A DNA stretch of 64,000 nucleotides, taken from Pseudobdellovibrionaceae bacterium. Lineage in GTDB: Bacteria > Bdellovibrionota > Bdellovibrionia > Bdellovibrionales > Bdellovibrionaceae. Every line of letters begins with the position of its first letter. Position 1 is the first letter of the stretch. Of this stretch, positions 41,548-50,743 are shown one piece after another. The DNA lies in assembly GCA_019637875.1 (NCBI GenBank), contig JAHBUW010000003.1, positions 248,001 through 312,000 of the forward strand, written 5' to 3'. A model generated the notes under the pieces. It searched no databases. It saw nothing but the letters and a program-made list of their open reading frames with translations, and had not been told where the DNA came from. Position numbers and translations under genes: made by a program.

Positions 41548-42868
41548 GCTTTTCCTCACCATCCTGCTGGTCTTGAGTTTGGTGACGACGGCGTCTTTGG
41601 TGCTGCACTCGAAATTCCTGCAACGCGAACGTTTGGCGCTGATCGACCAGCAGGTGCGCGAAACGGCGGCCTCACTCCTCGATTCCGAGCTCGCGGAAAA
41701 ACGCGTCGACTTCAAAGAGGCCGAAGCCATCATCTCGGAAGAGCTGGGCGACAGCCGCATCGGGAAGTTCTTCATCATCCGCGACGCGAAAGGCGAAACC
41801 GTTTTTTCCTCGAACACCGCGAACGTGCTGTCCATCGCGCGTGTGCCGAATTCGCAAACCTGGGTCACGATCCGCACGAACGGCAAATACATCCGCGCGT
41901 TGAACTTGAAACTGCCGCGCATCCCGAACCGCTCGCTGCAGGTGGGCTTGGTGATGGACGAGGAGCTCGCCTCGCCAAGCTACTGGTCATGGTCCTCGCT
42001 CGTCTTTTTCACGGTCATCCTGGTCATGGGACTGGCGGCGACTTGGTTTTCGAGTTCGTTTCTTTTGCGTCCCGTCTCGCGTTTGGAAGAGTTTTTGACG
42101 GGCATCACCCAGCAGCGGAAATTTCCGCTCCCGGCGCTTCCCGACTCGGTCGCGGCGGCCCCGCGCACGGACTCCTTCGATGAATTCGAGCGCATGCTCG
42201 CGGCGCTGAACGCCTTGATCCGTCAGCTGAACAAGAACTATCAGTTCTCGCGTTTGTGGGCGTACCAGATGGCCCACGAGCTGAAGACGCCGCTCGCGAT
42301 CCTAGGTTTTGAAGCCGAAAAACTCGCGAAGAAAGCCGACGTCCGCGCCGTTCAAGAAGAGGCCGGTCGCATCTCGGGCATCGTGAACTCGTTCTTGAAC
42401 TGGGCCGAGCTCGAGAACTCGCCGCAAAAGGCGACCTTGTACATCAACCCTCTCGCGAAGGTCGCGAAGTCAGTGGCCACGCGGCTGTCCGAGATCGGCA
42501 CGTCCTCCATTCAGGTCGACATTCCCGAAGAGATCGAGATCGCCGCGGACCCGCAGCACCTCGAGCAGCTCTTCGCGAATCTTTTGCGGAACGCCTCTCG
42601 CTACTCGACGCCGGGAACGGCGATTCACGTCAGCGGAGACAAAAATCACTTCCTGATCGCCGATCAAGGCCCCGGGATTCCGACCGAGGTGTTGAATCGT
42701 CTGGGCGAGCCGTTCAATCGCGGCAACAACCCGCACGAAGGCCACGGCTTGGGGCTCGCGTGGGTGAACTCGATCTGTCACCAGTACGGCTGGAAACTCA
42801 AAATCCACAACCGTCCCGACGGCGCGGACGTCTGCGTGCAGTTCCCGCCCGTGGAGTCCCACGATTAG
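41522..42868 (+). CDS. Membrane sensor histidine kinase
   Basis: A 448-residue partner of the preceding regulator. The start at 41522 (MRAIGFRNRLFLTIL) lies inside the end of the regulator gene. Membrane segments at about 8-28 and 157-180 enclose a periplasmic sensor of about 125 residues. The H box is at His252 (AHELKTP), the N box at Asn357 (NLLRNAS), and the G boxes are DQGPGIP (381) and GHGLGLAW (about 408). The stimulus is unknown. Its stop overlaps that of the converging transporter gene. Confidence 0.92.
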   Translation: MRAIGFRNRLFLTILLVLSLVTTASLVLHSKFLQRERLALIDQQVRETAASLLDSELAEKRVDFKEAEAIISEELGDSRIGKFFIIRDAKGETVFSSNTANVLSIARVPNSQTWVTIRTNGKYIRALNLKLPRIPNRSLQVGLVMDEELASPSYWSWSSLVFFTVILVMGLAATWFSSSFLLRPVSRLEEFLTGITQQRKFPLPALPDSVAAAPRTDSFDEFERMLAALNALIRQLNKNYQFSRLWAYQMAHELKTPLAILGFEAEKLAKKADVRAVQEEAGRISGIVNSFLNWAELENSPQKATLYINPLAKVAKSVATRLSEIGTSSIQVDIPEEIEIAADPQHLEQLFANLLRNASRYSTPGTAIHVSGDKNHFLIADQGPGIPTEVLNRLGEPFNRGNNPHEGHGLGLAWVNSICHQYGWKLKIHNRPDGADVCVQFPPVESHD

Positions 42869-44151
42869 AATTTGGCGAACTTCGCGCGCGCTACGGGTGT
42901 CCGCAGATAAAGCCCGATCGACAAGCCCACCACCGACGCCACCGCCACGTAGTACGCGGGCGCCATCGGCCCCACGTGCGAAGCCGCGTAGCTGATCAGC
43001 GGCGGCGTCAAGGCGCCGAAGATCGCGTAGGACACGTTGTAGCTGAAACTCAAACCGGAGAAGCGGACCCGCGGCGGGAATGCCGCGATCATCACCGAGG
43101 GCACGACGCCCGCGACGCCGACGCAAAAGCCGGCCACGCACGAAAGCGCCATGAAGTTCGTCGCCCCCGCCGCCAGATCGGCGTACAGCGCCAGGCTCGT
43201 GATCAGCAGCGCGCCGGCCCCGACCGCAAGCGCCCGCGCCGCGCCCCAGGCGTCGACGAGCGCGCCGCCGGCCAAGCAGCCGAAGCACAGAAACAGACTC
43301 GCCAGCGCGTTCGCCTGGAACGCGCGCTCGGCCGCAATGCCGAAGCCGCCCTGCACGAGCGTGGGGGTCATCAGGATGATCACCAAAATCCCCGCCGTCA
43401 GCAGCCACGTCACGAGCATCGACAACACGACCGACCCGCGGTGCTTCGCGAAGACTTCCTTCAAGGGCACACCTTGATGAACGGCCTTCTCGGCACGGAG
43501 CGCCTCGAAGACCGGCGTTTCGCTGAGCCATTTGCGCAGCCACACCGCCAGAAAGCCGAAGACGCCCCCGAGGAGGAACGGAATCCGCCAACCGTAGCTG
43601 AGCAGATCCTCGGGCGCCATGCGGGTGTGCAGAGCCGTGGCCAGGAGCGAACCCATCAAGATCCCGGCGGTCAGCCCCGAGGTCAGACTCGCGCACGCGA
43701 TCCCCACGCGACCGCGCGGCACGTGCTCGGCCACGAAGACCCACGCGGCGGGAACCTCGCCCCCGATGGCGATCCCCTGCACGATGCGCAGGGTGAGCAG
43801 CAGCACCGGTGCGAGCGCGCCGATCTGCGCGTAGGTCGGCAAAAGCCCCATCAAGAGCGTCGGGAGCGCCATCAGAAAGACGCTGAACGCGAACATCTTT
43901 TTGCGTCCATCCTTGTCTCCGAAGTGCGCCATGATCACGCCGCCCAGAGGACGCGCGAGATAACCCGCGGCGAAGATCCCGTAGACCTGCAGCTGCGCGA
44001 GCCAGTCGGCCATACCCTCGGGAAAGAAGAGGTGACTGAGCGTCTTGGTGAAAAAAACGAAGATCACGAAATCGAAAAACTCGAGCGCCCCGCCCAGCGC
44101 GGAAAGCCCCAAGGTGCGGAAGTCCTTCGCGCCCAGACGACCTTGTCTCAT
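42865..44151 (-). CDS. MFS transporter, metabolite:H+ symporter type
   Basis: A 428-residue inner-membrane carrier with about 12 helices. The motif between helices 2 and 3 (RPLGGVIMAHFGDKDGRKKM) and GIAIGGEVPAAWVFVAEH in helix 5 fit the MHS/ProP-like group, which imports organic acids or compatible solutes with protons. The ATG overlaps the pyrF stop (ATGA), so it is translationally coupled to pyrF. The substrate cannot be read from sequence. Confidence 0.87.
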   Translation of the reverse strand: MRQGRLGAKDFRTLGLSALGGALEFFDFVIFVFFTKTLSHLFFPEGMADWLAQLQVYGIFAAGYLARPLGGVIMAHFGDKDGRKKMFAFSVFLMALPTLLMGLLPTYAQIGALAPVLLLTLRIVQGIAIGGEVPAAWVFVAEHVPRGRVGIACASLTSGLTAGILMGSLLATALHTRMAPEDLLSYGWRIPFLLGGVFGFLAVWLRKWLSETPVFEALRAEKAVHQGVPLKEVFAKHRGSVVLSMLVTWLLTAGILVIILMTPTLVQGGFGIAAERAFQANALASLFLCFGCLAGGALVDAWGAARALAVGAGALLITSLALYADLAAGATNFMALSCVAGFCVGVAGVVPSVMIAAFPPRVRFSGLSFSYNVSYAIFGALTPPLISYAASHVGPMAPAYYVAVASVVGLSIGLYLRTPVARAKFAKF

Positions 44152-44846
44152 GCGCGATTCGCCGCGTACTTCAGCGCGGCCGCGCGCGGGTCCGCCGCCT
44201 TCACGATGGGGCGCCCGACGACGAACGCGGACGCGCCGGACTTCAGCACGTCTTCCGGTGACATGATCCGGGTCTGATCGTCGGCGGCTTCTTCCGGCAG
44301 ACGCACGCCCGGCGTGACCAGGTAAAGTCCCTGACCTTGGAGCGCCGACAACTCAAGGGGCGAACACACCAAGCCGCTGAGGCCCGCCCGCTTCACTTCC
44401 TTCGCGAGCTGGGTCACTTGATCGAGGATCGGGGCTTTGCGGTAGATCTCGCTGAAGTCCTTTTCCGACCAGCTGGTCAGAATCGTGACCGCCAGAATCT
44501 TGAAGGGCCGCTCGCGGTTCAGCTCGGCTTCGACTTCGGCCAGTCGCTTCAGCGCGGTCGCCCCCGCCATGGCGTGGATCGTCGCGAAAGTCGCGCCCGC
44601 GGCGAAGCTCGCGCGGATCGCGGCTTCCATGGTCGAAGGGATGTCGAAGAACTTGCAGTCGACGAAGACCGGGGCCTTCGCGGCCATCCGGCGCACGAAG
44701 CCCTCGCCGTAACGATGGATCAAACGCGGCCCGAGCTTCAGGCAGCCCGCCACGCCCTGAAGGGCATCGGCTAGGCGCTCGGCCTCGACGTCGCTATCGA
44801 CATCGAGGGCGACCATCAAAGGAGAGTTCAGCTGGGGATCGGGCAC
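44148..44846 (-). CDS. pyrF: Orotidine-5'-phosphate decarboxylase
   Basis: Last step of UMP synthesis (OMP to UMP). The 232-residue TIM-barrel enzyme starts at a GTG (44846), chosen over a longer frame because CGGAGGT precedes it by four bases and the fold begins LMVALDVDS. The catalytic D-x-K-x-x-D motif is in FVDCKFFDIPSTM, and phosphate-binding TPGVRLPEE and VVGRPIVKA follow. No other pyr genes are near. It is coupled to the MFS gene. Confidence 0.94.
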   Translation of the reverse strand: MPDPQLNSPLMVALDVDSDVEAERLADALQGVAGCLKLGPRLIHRYGEGFVRRMAAKAPVFVDCKFFDIPSTMEAAIRASFAAGATFATIHAMAGATALKRLAEVEAELNRERPFKILAVTILTSWSEKDFSEIYRKAPILDQVTQLAKEVKRAGLSGLVCSPLELSALQGQGLYLVTPGVRLPEEAADDQTRIMSPEDVLKSGASAFVVGRPIVKAADPRAAALKYAANRA

Positions 44847-44907
44847 GTGGACCTCCGAAGGTAGGACCCTATCTTTAGCGCGCGCCCGGCCAACTATCAA
44901 TGAGCGA

Positions 44908-46182
44908 TCAGTGAGCGCTCAACGCGCCCCGGGGGCAGTGGCCCAGGCTTCGCTGCACCATGTACAGCTCACGATCGAGAACGGAGGAGTCCGGAAGGCG
45001 GGCCGCCGCCAGCATCGCGATCATCGCGGCCTCTTGGCGGAAGCCCAAGGTCCGCCCGTTCGCCTGCACCAGCACCCCGTGCGGCTCGGTGCAGTCCCGG
45101 GTCGGCAGGTGGTGAACGTAGCTGCGGGTCAGGCCGACGAGCGCGCGGGTGACCTCGGTTTCATTGTTACCGATATACGCGCGCTGGCGCTCGATCTCGA
45201 CGAATTGATCCACCAGGTAGTGCCCCGCCTCGAGCGCTTGCAGCACCTTCCGGCGCGCGCCCAGGCGGCCGATCCATTCAGGCTTCTCCAGCTCGATGCG
45301 GGCCGCGAACTGCGCGGCCGCGCAGAATTTTCCGCGCGCGAACAGACGCTGGTATTCCCCGTCGGCCTCACCCGCAGTTCGCGGCAGATCCCGTTGCCCG
45401 CGCTCGGCCGCCTCGTTCAAATCGCAGCGATCCGTCAGGTATTTCGGCCCGTTTTGCCAGCGCCAGATCGCCCGCAGTCCCGCGCCGTAGCCGTACTCGC
45501 CCTGCGCGTTCCGTTGCACGATCGGGGACACGCTCAAGGTGACTCCCGACGCTTTGATCGCGCGCAACAGCGAGGTGAAGGGATCCAAGAAGACCTTAGT
45601 GGACCGGCCCAAACGTTTGGAGCCGAAGATACGATCGTCGTTCGCCTCGATGGCGAGAATCGCCTGGTAGGCGGCCTCGCCCATCAGGCTGCCGATGATC
45701 GGCGTGCTGAAAAGATCCTGCAACGAGGGTTTCTCGAAGAAGGCCTCGATGCCGTACTCCCACCAGAAGGTCGACATCGCGACCGAAAACATGAAGGACT
45801 GAAGCGGCGAGCGGCCGCAGGTGCGCGACATATTGTAGTAAGCCATGCCGCTGTAAGGGTGACCGATGTAGTTCACCGCCCAGTGATCCCCGTCCATGAC
45901 GAGCTGTTTGGTGTGGCGGCGGTAGTTTTCCCAAAGAGAGGAATCCTTCAGCTTCTTCGGCCAGTTGGTCACGTCCTCGGGGAGCGTACTGAACGCGCCG
46001 TAAGCGGTGCCGATGGCCGCGGTCGAAAGGATGGCGACCTGCTCGAGCGGATGACAGACTTCATCGGAACGCAGCTCGGGCCGCGGCTTGATTGTCCAGT
46101 CCACCCCACGCCAGGCGGCGCTCGAGGCCTGAGCTTGCGAAACGCACACCGAGGCCAGCAGGAACAAGAAGGCGCTTTTCAA
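44908..46182 (-). CDS. Exported DUF3943-like protein
   Basis: A 424-residue protein starting with TTG (46182) after GGGGGG and a signal peptide (FLFLLASVCVSQAQA). The region around residues 95-140 (DGDHWAVNYIGHPYSGMAYY, then SRTCGRSP) strongly recalls DUF3943, a family of outer-membrane-associated proteins of unknown function. The C-terminal 170 residues are Arg/Glu-rich and do not look like DUF3943. Transcribed towards pyrF, with 61 bases between them. Confidence 0.72.
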   Translation of the reverse strand: MKSAFLFLLASVCVSQAQASSAAWRGVDWTIKPRPELRSDEVCHPLEQVAILSTAAIGTAYGAFSTLPEDVTNWPKKLKDSSLWENYRRHTKQLVMDGDHWAVNYIGHPYSGMAYYNMSRTCGRSPLQSFMFSVAMSTFWWEYGIEAFFEKPSLQDLFSTPIIGSLMGEAAYQAILAIEANDDRIFGSKRLGRSTKVFLDPFTSLLRAIKASGVTLSVSPIVQRNAQGEYGYGAGLRAIWRWQNGPKYLTDRCDLNEAAERGQRDLPRTAGEADGEYQRLFARGKFCAAAQFAARIELEKPEWIGRLGARRKVLQALEAGHYLVDQFVEIERQRAYIGNNETEVTRALVGLTRSYVHHLPTRDCTEPHGVLVQANGRTLGFRQEAAMIAMLAAARLPDSSVLDRELYMVQRSLGHCPRGALSAH

Positions 46183-46352
46183 ATGGAACCCCCCGAGATT
46201 TGGTTAAGATCGTGAACCCCTACCGGACAGCAAAACTCCGGCCACCGGCGAGGGCCAAGGAATACGGTCTCGCGCCCTGGGGACTTGAATTTTTTTTGGG
46301 TTGTCGCAAAGTTTGGCGCGGGGTCGACCCGTCGGTGGTAAAACGCGCGTCT

Positions 46353-47417
46353 ATGTCGAAACATCTCTCGCTTCTGGGTCTTCTTGTTCTGTCCTCGATC
46401 GCCGCGTCCGCTGACCCCATGACCGTCCACGGTCAATCGGTCGAGGTCACCGTCGAGTCCTACCGTCCCGCGCCGACCGGCATGACCGCCCACGCGGTTC
46501 ATCTGAAAGAGTCCCGCGTTTTCGAATTCGGAAATGGACTGAAGATCGAACTCAAAGGCCGCGTCCTGTTGCACGACAACGGCAATATCTGGATGGCGCA
46601 AGGTTCAAGCAACAAGGCCCCCGTCAGCCTGGAGATCCAGGGCCGTGCCGTCAGCCTGAACTGCTCGGAGCGTCCCGTGGTGAACGGCATGACTCCCGCG
46701 ATGCGGATCGTGCAGTTCCACCCCAATGGCGCTTACCGCCTGGGTTGCGACGTTTTCGGTCACGCGCAAGTTTCCAGCGAAATCGCCGATCTCGAAATCG
46801 CGAACGGATCGTCCATCGACATGACGGCCGAAGGCGACTTGGCCTACGCGGCGAAGATCAACACCGGCCGGATCCACTACCGCGGCCAAGAGCTGGAGCT
46901 GAACCCCTCGTCGGAAGTGTCGTTCCATAACCGCGCGCAGCCGGCGTTCTTTACCTTGAAACCCGGCGCGATTTTGAAATCCGTTTTGCCCTCGGGCGAA
47001 GAGATCCTGGTGCACGGTGGAGCGATGAACGCTTCGATCACCCTCGACGTCCAAGGCCGCCTGGAAAAGGGCGTCCTGGCGCAGGACTATGTCGTGCCCC
47101 GTCTGGGCTACCGTTTGGCGAAGAACTCGGGCGTGATCTACGCCGTGAACACCATGGATAAAGAGTCGCCGCCCTATTTGTCGTCGGTGCTGCTGAGCGA
47201 ACCCGTCGAGATCAAAATCGCGGGCCTGGCGGTCAAGGTGAACGCCATCGAACTGAGTTTGTTTGAGATGGTGAAAAGTGTGACGACGGCCGAGCCGTTC
47301 GACTTCCGCCCGCCCGAAAATCCCGCGGAAGTCCTGTCGCTCCCCGCGGGCGCCAAGATCACGATGGCGAACAGCCGCCGGATCCTGAAAATCGAAGTCC
47401 CCCGCGCGCGCCAGTAA
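46353..47417 (+). CDS. Secreted protein of unknown function
   Basis: A 354-residue protein with a signal peptide (MSKHLSLLGLLVLSSIAASA). The start is the first ATG in frame with a good signal sequence; the ribosome-binding site is weak. The mature part is beta-rich with two cysteines (SLNCSERP, RLGCDVFG) and repeated L/I-x-G turns, as in periplasmic or surface beta proteins. No family is recognised. It diverges from the DUF3943-like gene and converges on proS. Confidence 0.75.
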   Translation: MSKHLSLLGLLVLSSIAASADPMTVHGQSVEVTVESYRPAPTGMTAHAVHLKESRVFEFGNGLKIELKGRVLLHDNGNIWMAQGSSNKAPVSLEIQGRAVSLNCSERPVVNGMTPAMRIVQFHPNGAYRLGCDVFGHAQVSSEIADLEIANGSSIDMTAEGDLAYAAKINTGRIHYRGQELELNPSSEVSFHNRAQPAFFTLKPGAILKSVLPSGEEILVHGGAMNASITLDVQGRLEKGVLAQDYVVPRLGYRLAKNSGVIYAVNTMDKESPPYLSSVLLSEPVEIKIAGLAVKVNAIELSLFEMVKSVTTAEPFDFRPPENPAEVLSLPAGAKITMANSRRILKIEVPRARQ

Positions 47418-47435
47418 CGCTCGCGGGAGTTCCCG

Positions 47436-49184
47436 TTACTTCTTGGGCTGAAGGCCTTCGAGGATCTGCTTCACGGTGTCCGCGACCTGCGCGGGCGCCA
47501 CTTTGACGACCGCTTTGGTTTTGCGGTTCACGATCTCGATCTCGTTGTTATCCAGACCTTTTTTGCCGACGACGATCCGCACGGGCATCCCGAGCAGATC
47601 CGCGTCTTTGAACTTCACGCCCGGACGCTCTTCGCGATCGTCGACCAGAACGTCGATGCCCTGACCTTCAAGCTGCTTCTCGACCTCGGTGACCGCGCCC
47701 GCGATTTTCGGGTCGGCCGGATCCAGCGAGCAGATATGCACCGCGAACGGCGCAATCGACACGGGCCAAATGATGCCGTCCTTGTCGTGACTTTGCTCGA
47801 TGGCGGCTTGCACCGTGCGGGTCACGCCGATGCCGTAGCAACCCATTTCGAGGGGCTGCGCCTTGCCATCTTTGTCCAGATAGGACGCGTTCATCTTCAG
47901 CGAATACTTCGTCCCGAGATAAAAAACGTGCCCCACTTCGATCCCGCGGTATGCGCGCAGCAGGCCTTGGCCTTTGGGATCGCGGTCCCCGGCGCGCGCC
48001 ATACGCACGTCGACCTGAGCGGTGGGCTTGAAGTCGCGGCCGATGTTGACGTTCTTCAGGTGGAAGCCGTCTTCATTCGCGCCGACGATGATGTTTTTGA
48101 GTCCCGCCACGCCGTTGTCCATATAGACGGGAATCTTCAGCCCCACGGGACCGCAGCTTCCGGGCAAGGCGCCGCTGGCTTCGCGGACCTCGTCGTCGGT
48201 CAGCATGCGCGGGGGGTTCGTCATCTTCAGGACGTTTTTGAGTTTGATGGGGTTCAGCTCATCGGACCCGCGCAAAAGCACGGCGACGGGCTTCAGCGCC
48301 TTGTCGCGCGGATCGAGACCTTCGTTCATCGAGACGAACAGGATCTTCACGAGGTCGCGCTCCGCGACGCCGGTGAACTTCGAAAGTTCCGCGATGGTTT
48401 TCTGATTCGGGGTCGCGAACTTCTCGAGCGGTGCTTCCGCGGCGCTCGAGACATGCGGTTCGGCATCGATGGCCGGGCAGACCTCGATGTTCGCCGCAAA
48501 GTCGCTGGAATCCGAAACCAGGAGCGCATCCTCGCCCGCTTCGGCGAGCAGCTGGAATTCGTGGGTCTGCGAGCCGCCGATGTTCCCGGCATCCGCTTGG
48601 ACGATCCGGTAATCGAGCCCCAGACGGTCGAAGATCGCCTGGTACGCGCCGTACATCATGTCGTAGGCTTTCAGCGCGCCCGCCTGATCGGGATCGAAGG
48701 TGTAGGCGTCCTTCATGATGAACTCACGACCGCGCATCAGGCCGAAGCGCGGACGGATCTCGTCGCGGTACTTGGTCTGCACCTGGTAGATGTTCCGGGG
48801 CAGGTCACGGTAGGACTTGATGTCGTGACGGACGTAATCGGTCACGGCCTCTTCATGCGTCGCCGCGAGACAGAAACCGTGCTGATTGCGGTTCTTGAAC
48901 TTCAGCAGACCGTCGCCCATCTCGGACCAGCGACCGGTCTCTTCCCAAAGGGCCTGGGGATGCACCATGGGCATCAGGATCTCGGTGGCGCCGCGTTTGT
49001 TGAGCTCTTCGCGGATGATGTTCTCGAACTTGCGGATCGCCCGCAGTCCGAGGTTTCCGTAGGTGTAAAGACCGGGACCGAGCTTTTTGATCAAGCCTCC
49101 GCGCACCATCAGCTGGTGGCTGGGAATTTCGGCGTCCGCCGGAGCTTCTTTAAGGGTGTAAATGTGGGCTTGGTTCCATCTCAT
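47436..49184 (-). CDS. proS: Prolyl-tRNA synthetase, bacterial type
   Basis: Charges tRNA-Pro. The 582-residue class II synthetase has motif 2 (KYRDEIRPRFGLMRGREFIMKD) and motif 3 (GCYGIGVTRTVQAAI). Between them, about residues 225-390, is the YbaK-like editing insertion that removes misacylated alanine. The C-terminal anticodon domain is complete. It starts nine bases after ntrX, so it is probably cotranscribed with ntrYX. Confidence 0.97.
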   Translation of the reverse strand: MRWNQAHIYTLKEAPADAEIPSHQLMVRGGLIKKLGPGLYTYGNLGLRAIRKFENIIREELNKRGATEILMPMVHPQALWEETGRWSEMGDGLLKFKNRNQHGFCLAATHEEAVTDYVRHDIKSYRDLPRNIYQVQTKYRDEIRPRFGLMRGREFIMKDAYTFDPDQAGALKAYDMMYGAYQAIFDRLGLDYRIVQADAGNIGGSQTHEFQLLAEAGEDALLVSDSSDFAANIEVCPAIDAEPHVSSAAEAPLEKFATPNQKTIAELSKFTGVAERDLVKILFVSMNEGLDPRDKALKPVAVLLRGSDELNPIKLKNVLKMTNPPRMLTDDEVREASGALPGSCGPVGLKIPVYMDNGVAGLKNIIVGANEDGFHLKNVNIGRDFKPTAQVDVRMARAGDRDPKGQGLLRAYRGIEVGHVFYLGTKYSLKMNASYLDKDGKAQPLEMGCYGIGVTRTVQAAIEQSHDKDGIIWPVSIAPFAVHICSLDPADPKIAGAVTEVEKQLEGQGIDVLVDDREERPGVKFKDADLLGMPVRIVVGKKGLDNNEIEIVNRKTKAVVKVAPAQVADTVKQILEGLQPKK

Positions 49185-49193
49185 GGTGCGGTC

Positions 49194-50594
49194 CTACTGC
49201 TTGGGTGCGGTTTCGAAGGCTTCGTCGTCTTTGTGGACGTCGATGCCGTAAGCTTTGATTTTACGATGCAAGTACGAACGCTCCAGGCCGATCGTCTCGG
49301 CGGTGCGCGAGATGTTGCCGTTGTTCTCGTTGATCTTGCGGACGAGGTATTCTTTCTCGAATTGGGCGCGGGCGTCGCGGAAGTTCAGCTGATCGCCGAT
49401 CTGCAGATCGCCGCCGACATTCAGACCGGCGAAACGCAGATCGTGCACGTCGATGAAATCGCCGGGCGTCAGGATGTAGACGCGCTCGATGAAGTTTTTC
49501 AGTTCGCGCACGTTACCCGGCCAAGGGTACTTGCCCATCTCTTCGATCGCCTGGGGCGAGAACTGCTTGTGATTGAAACCGCCGGTCTTCGCCACCTGGT
49601 CCGAGAAATGTTTCGAGAGCGCCGCGATGTCCTCGGGGTGATCGGCCAGGCCCGGAACCTTCAGCGCGACGACGTTCAGGCGGTGGTACAGATCCTCGCG
49701 GAAACGTCCGGCCTGCACTTCGACCTCGAGGTCTTTTTCGGTCGCCGCGATCACGCGGACGTCGACGTTGATGAACTCGCCGCCACCCAGACGCTGGAAC
49801 TTACGTTCCTGCAGAACGCGCAAAAGACGCTCTTGCGCCTTGGGCGTCAGATCCGAAACGTCGTCCAGGAAGAGCGTTCCCCCTTGCGCCATCTCGAATT
49901 TGCCTTTTTGCGTTTTCTCGGCGCCGGCGAAGGCGCCCTTTTCAAAACCGAACAGCTCGGCTTCGACCAGGTCTTCCGCCAGGTTCGAGCAGATGACTTC
50001 GACGAAGGGACGCGAAGCGCGCGGACTCAGGTAGTGGATGTTCTGCGCGATGAGCTCTTTGCCCGAGCCGTTTTCCCCGAAGAGCAGCACCCAGCTTTGG
50101 GTGGGCGCCACGCGCGCGATCATCTGCTTCAGCGTCACCATGGAGGGCGACTCGCCGATGATGGCGATGTTGCGACGGAGTTTCGTGAGGAGCGCTTCTT
50201 TCTCGGCTTTCTCGCTTTGGTATTGGACGAGGTTCGAGATGATGATCAGGATCTTGTCCATGGAGAGGGGCTTCTCGATGAAGTCCCAGGCGCCGAGTTT
50301 CGTCGCGCGCACCGCGGTCTCGATGGTCCCGTGGCCCGAGATCATGACGAAATCGAGGTTCGGAAACTGCTCGCGCGCGATTTTCAAAACTTCCAAACCG
50401 TCGAGGCTTCCGGGCATCCAGATGTCCAGGAACACCAGATCCGGACGATGATCGCGCATGGCGCGCAGACCGCTTTCGCCGTCGTGGGCGGTGACCACTT
50501 GGTAGCCTTCATCCTTCAGCGTGGCGGCCAAAACCTCACGGATGGGACTTTCGTCGTCGACGATCAAAATGCGGGTGTTTTTCGGTTCTGTCAT
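49194..50594 (-). CDS. NtrX-like response regulator with altered sigma-54 contact loop
   Basis: A 466-residue regulator: receiver (1-125, phospho-acceptor Asp57 in FLDIWMPG), AAA+ domain (about 145-375) and C-terminal Fis-type helix-turn-helix (NGNISRTAETIGLERSYLHRK). Walker A is GENGSGKE. The sigma-54 contact loop reads GAFAGA instead of GAFTGA, and Walker B reads FLDDVSD rather than FLDE. Family assignment is strong from length and pairing with an NtrY-like kinase. Ability to activate sigma-54 is doubtful. Confidence 0.88.
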   Translation of the reverse strand: MTEPKNTRILIVDDESPIREVLAATLKDEGYQVVTAHDGESGLRAMRDHRPDLVFLDIWMPGSLDGLEVLKIAREQFPNLDFVMISGHGTIETAVRATKLGAWDFIEKPLSMDKILIIISNLVQYQSEKAEKEALLTKLRRNIAIIGESPSMVTLKQMIARVAPTQSWVLLFGENGSGKELIAQNIHYLSPRASRPFVEVICSNLAEDLVEAELFGFEKGAFAGAEKTQKGKFEMAQGGTLFLDDVSDLTPKAQERLLRVLQERKFQRLGGGEFINVDVRVIAATEKDLEVEVQAGRFREDLYHRLNVVALKVPGLADHPEDIAALSKHFSDQVAKTGGFNHKQFSPQAIEEMGKYPWPGNVRELKNFIERVYILTPGDFIDVHDLRFAGLNVGGDLQIGDQLNFRDARAQFEKEYLVRKINENNGNISRTAETIGLERSYLHRKIKAYGIDVHKDDEAFETAPKQ

Positions 50595-50640
50595 AGGGGA
50601 GGATTCTGGCGAAATTCGCCCGGAAAGTCCATCAGTTGCG

Positions 50641-50743
50641 GCAAGGGCGTCTAAAGGTCAGGGACGAGGCGCGAGGAGGAGGCGTACCCCCCGCGGTACG
50701 TCGACGACGAGCAACGAAGGCCCTGGCCTTCAGACGCCCTTGC
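50641..50743. repeat. Dispersed palindromic element, copy B (ntrY-ntrX spacer)
   Basis: Arms 50641-50663 and 50721-50743 are complementary at 21 of 23 positions (outer 12 bases, GCAAGGGCGTCT, perfect). They enclose a core (50665-50719) that on the minus strand reads CTTCGTTGCTCGTCGTCGAC, GTACC-loop-GGTACGCC and CGCGCCTCG, matching copy A at 31221-31276. One arm includes the last codons and stop of ntrY. Expected to fold into a long hairpin in the ntrYX mRNA. Confidence 0.82.

Noticed and set aside
46092-46352. A longer N-terminus for the secreted protein at 46353
   Set aside because: The extension overlaps the 5' end of the divergent gene, lacks a ribosome-binding site and would hide a clean signal peptide.
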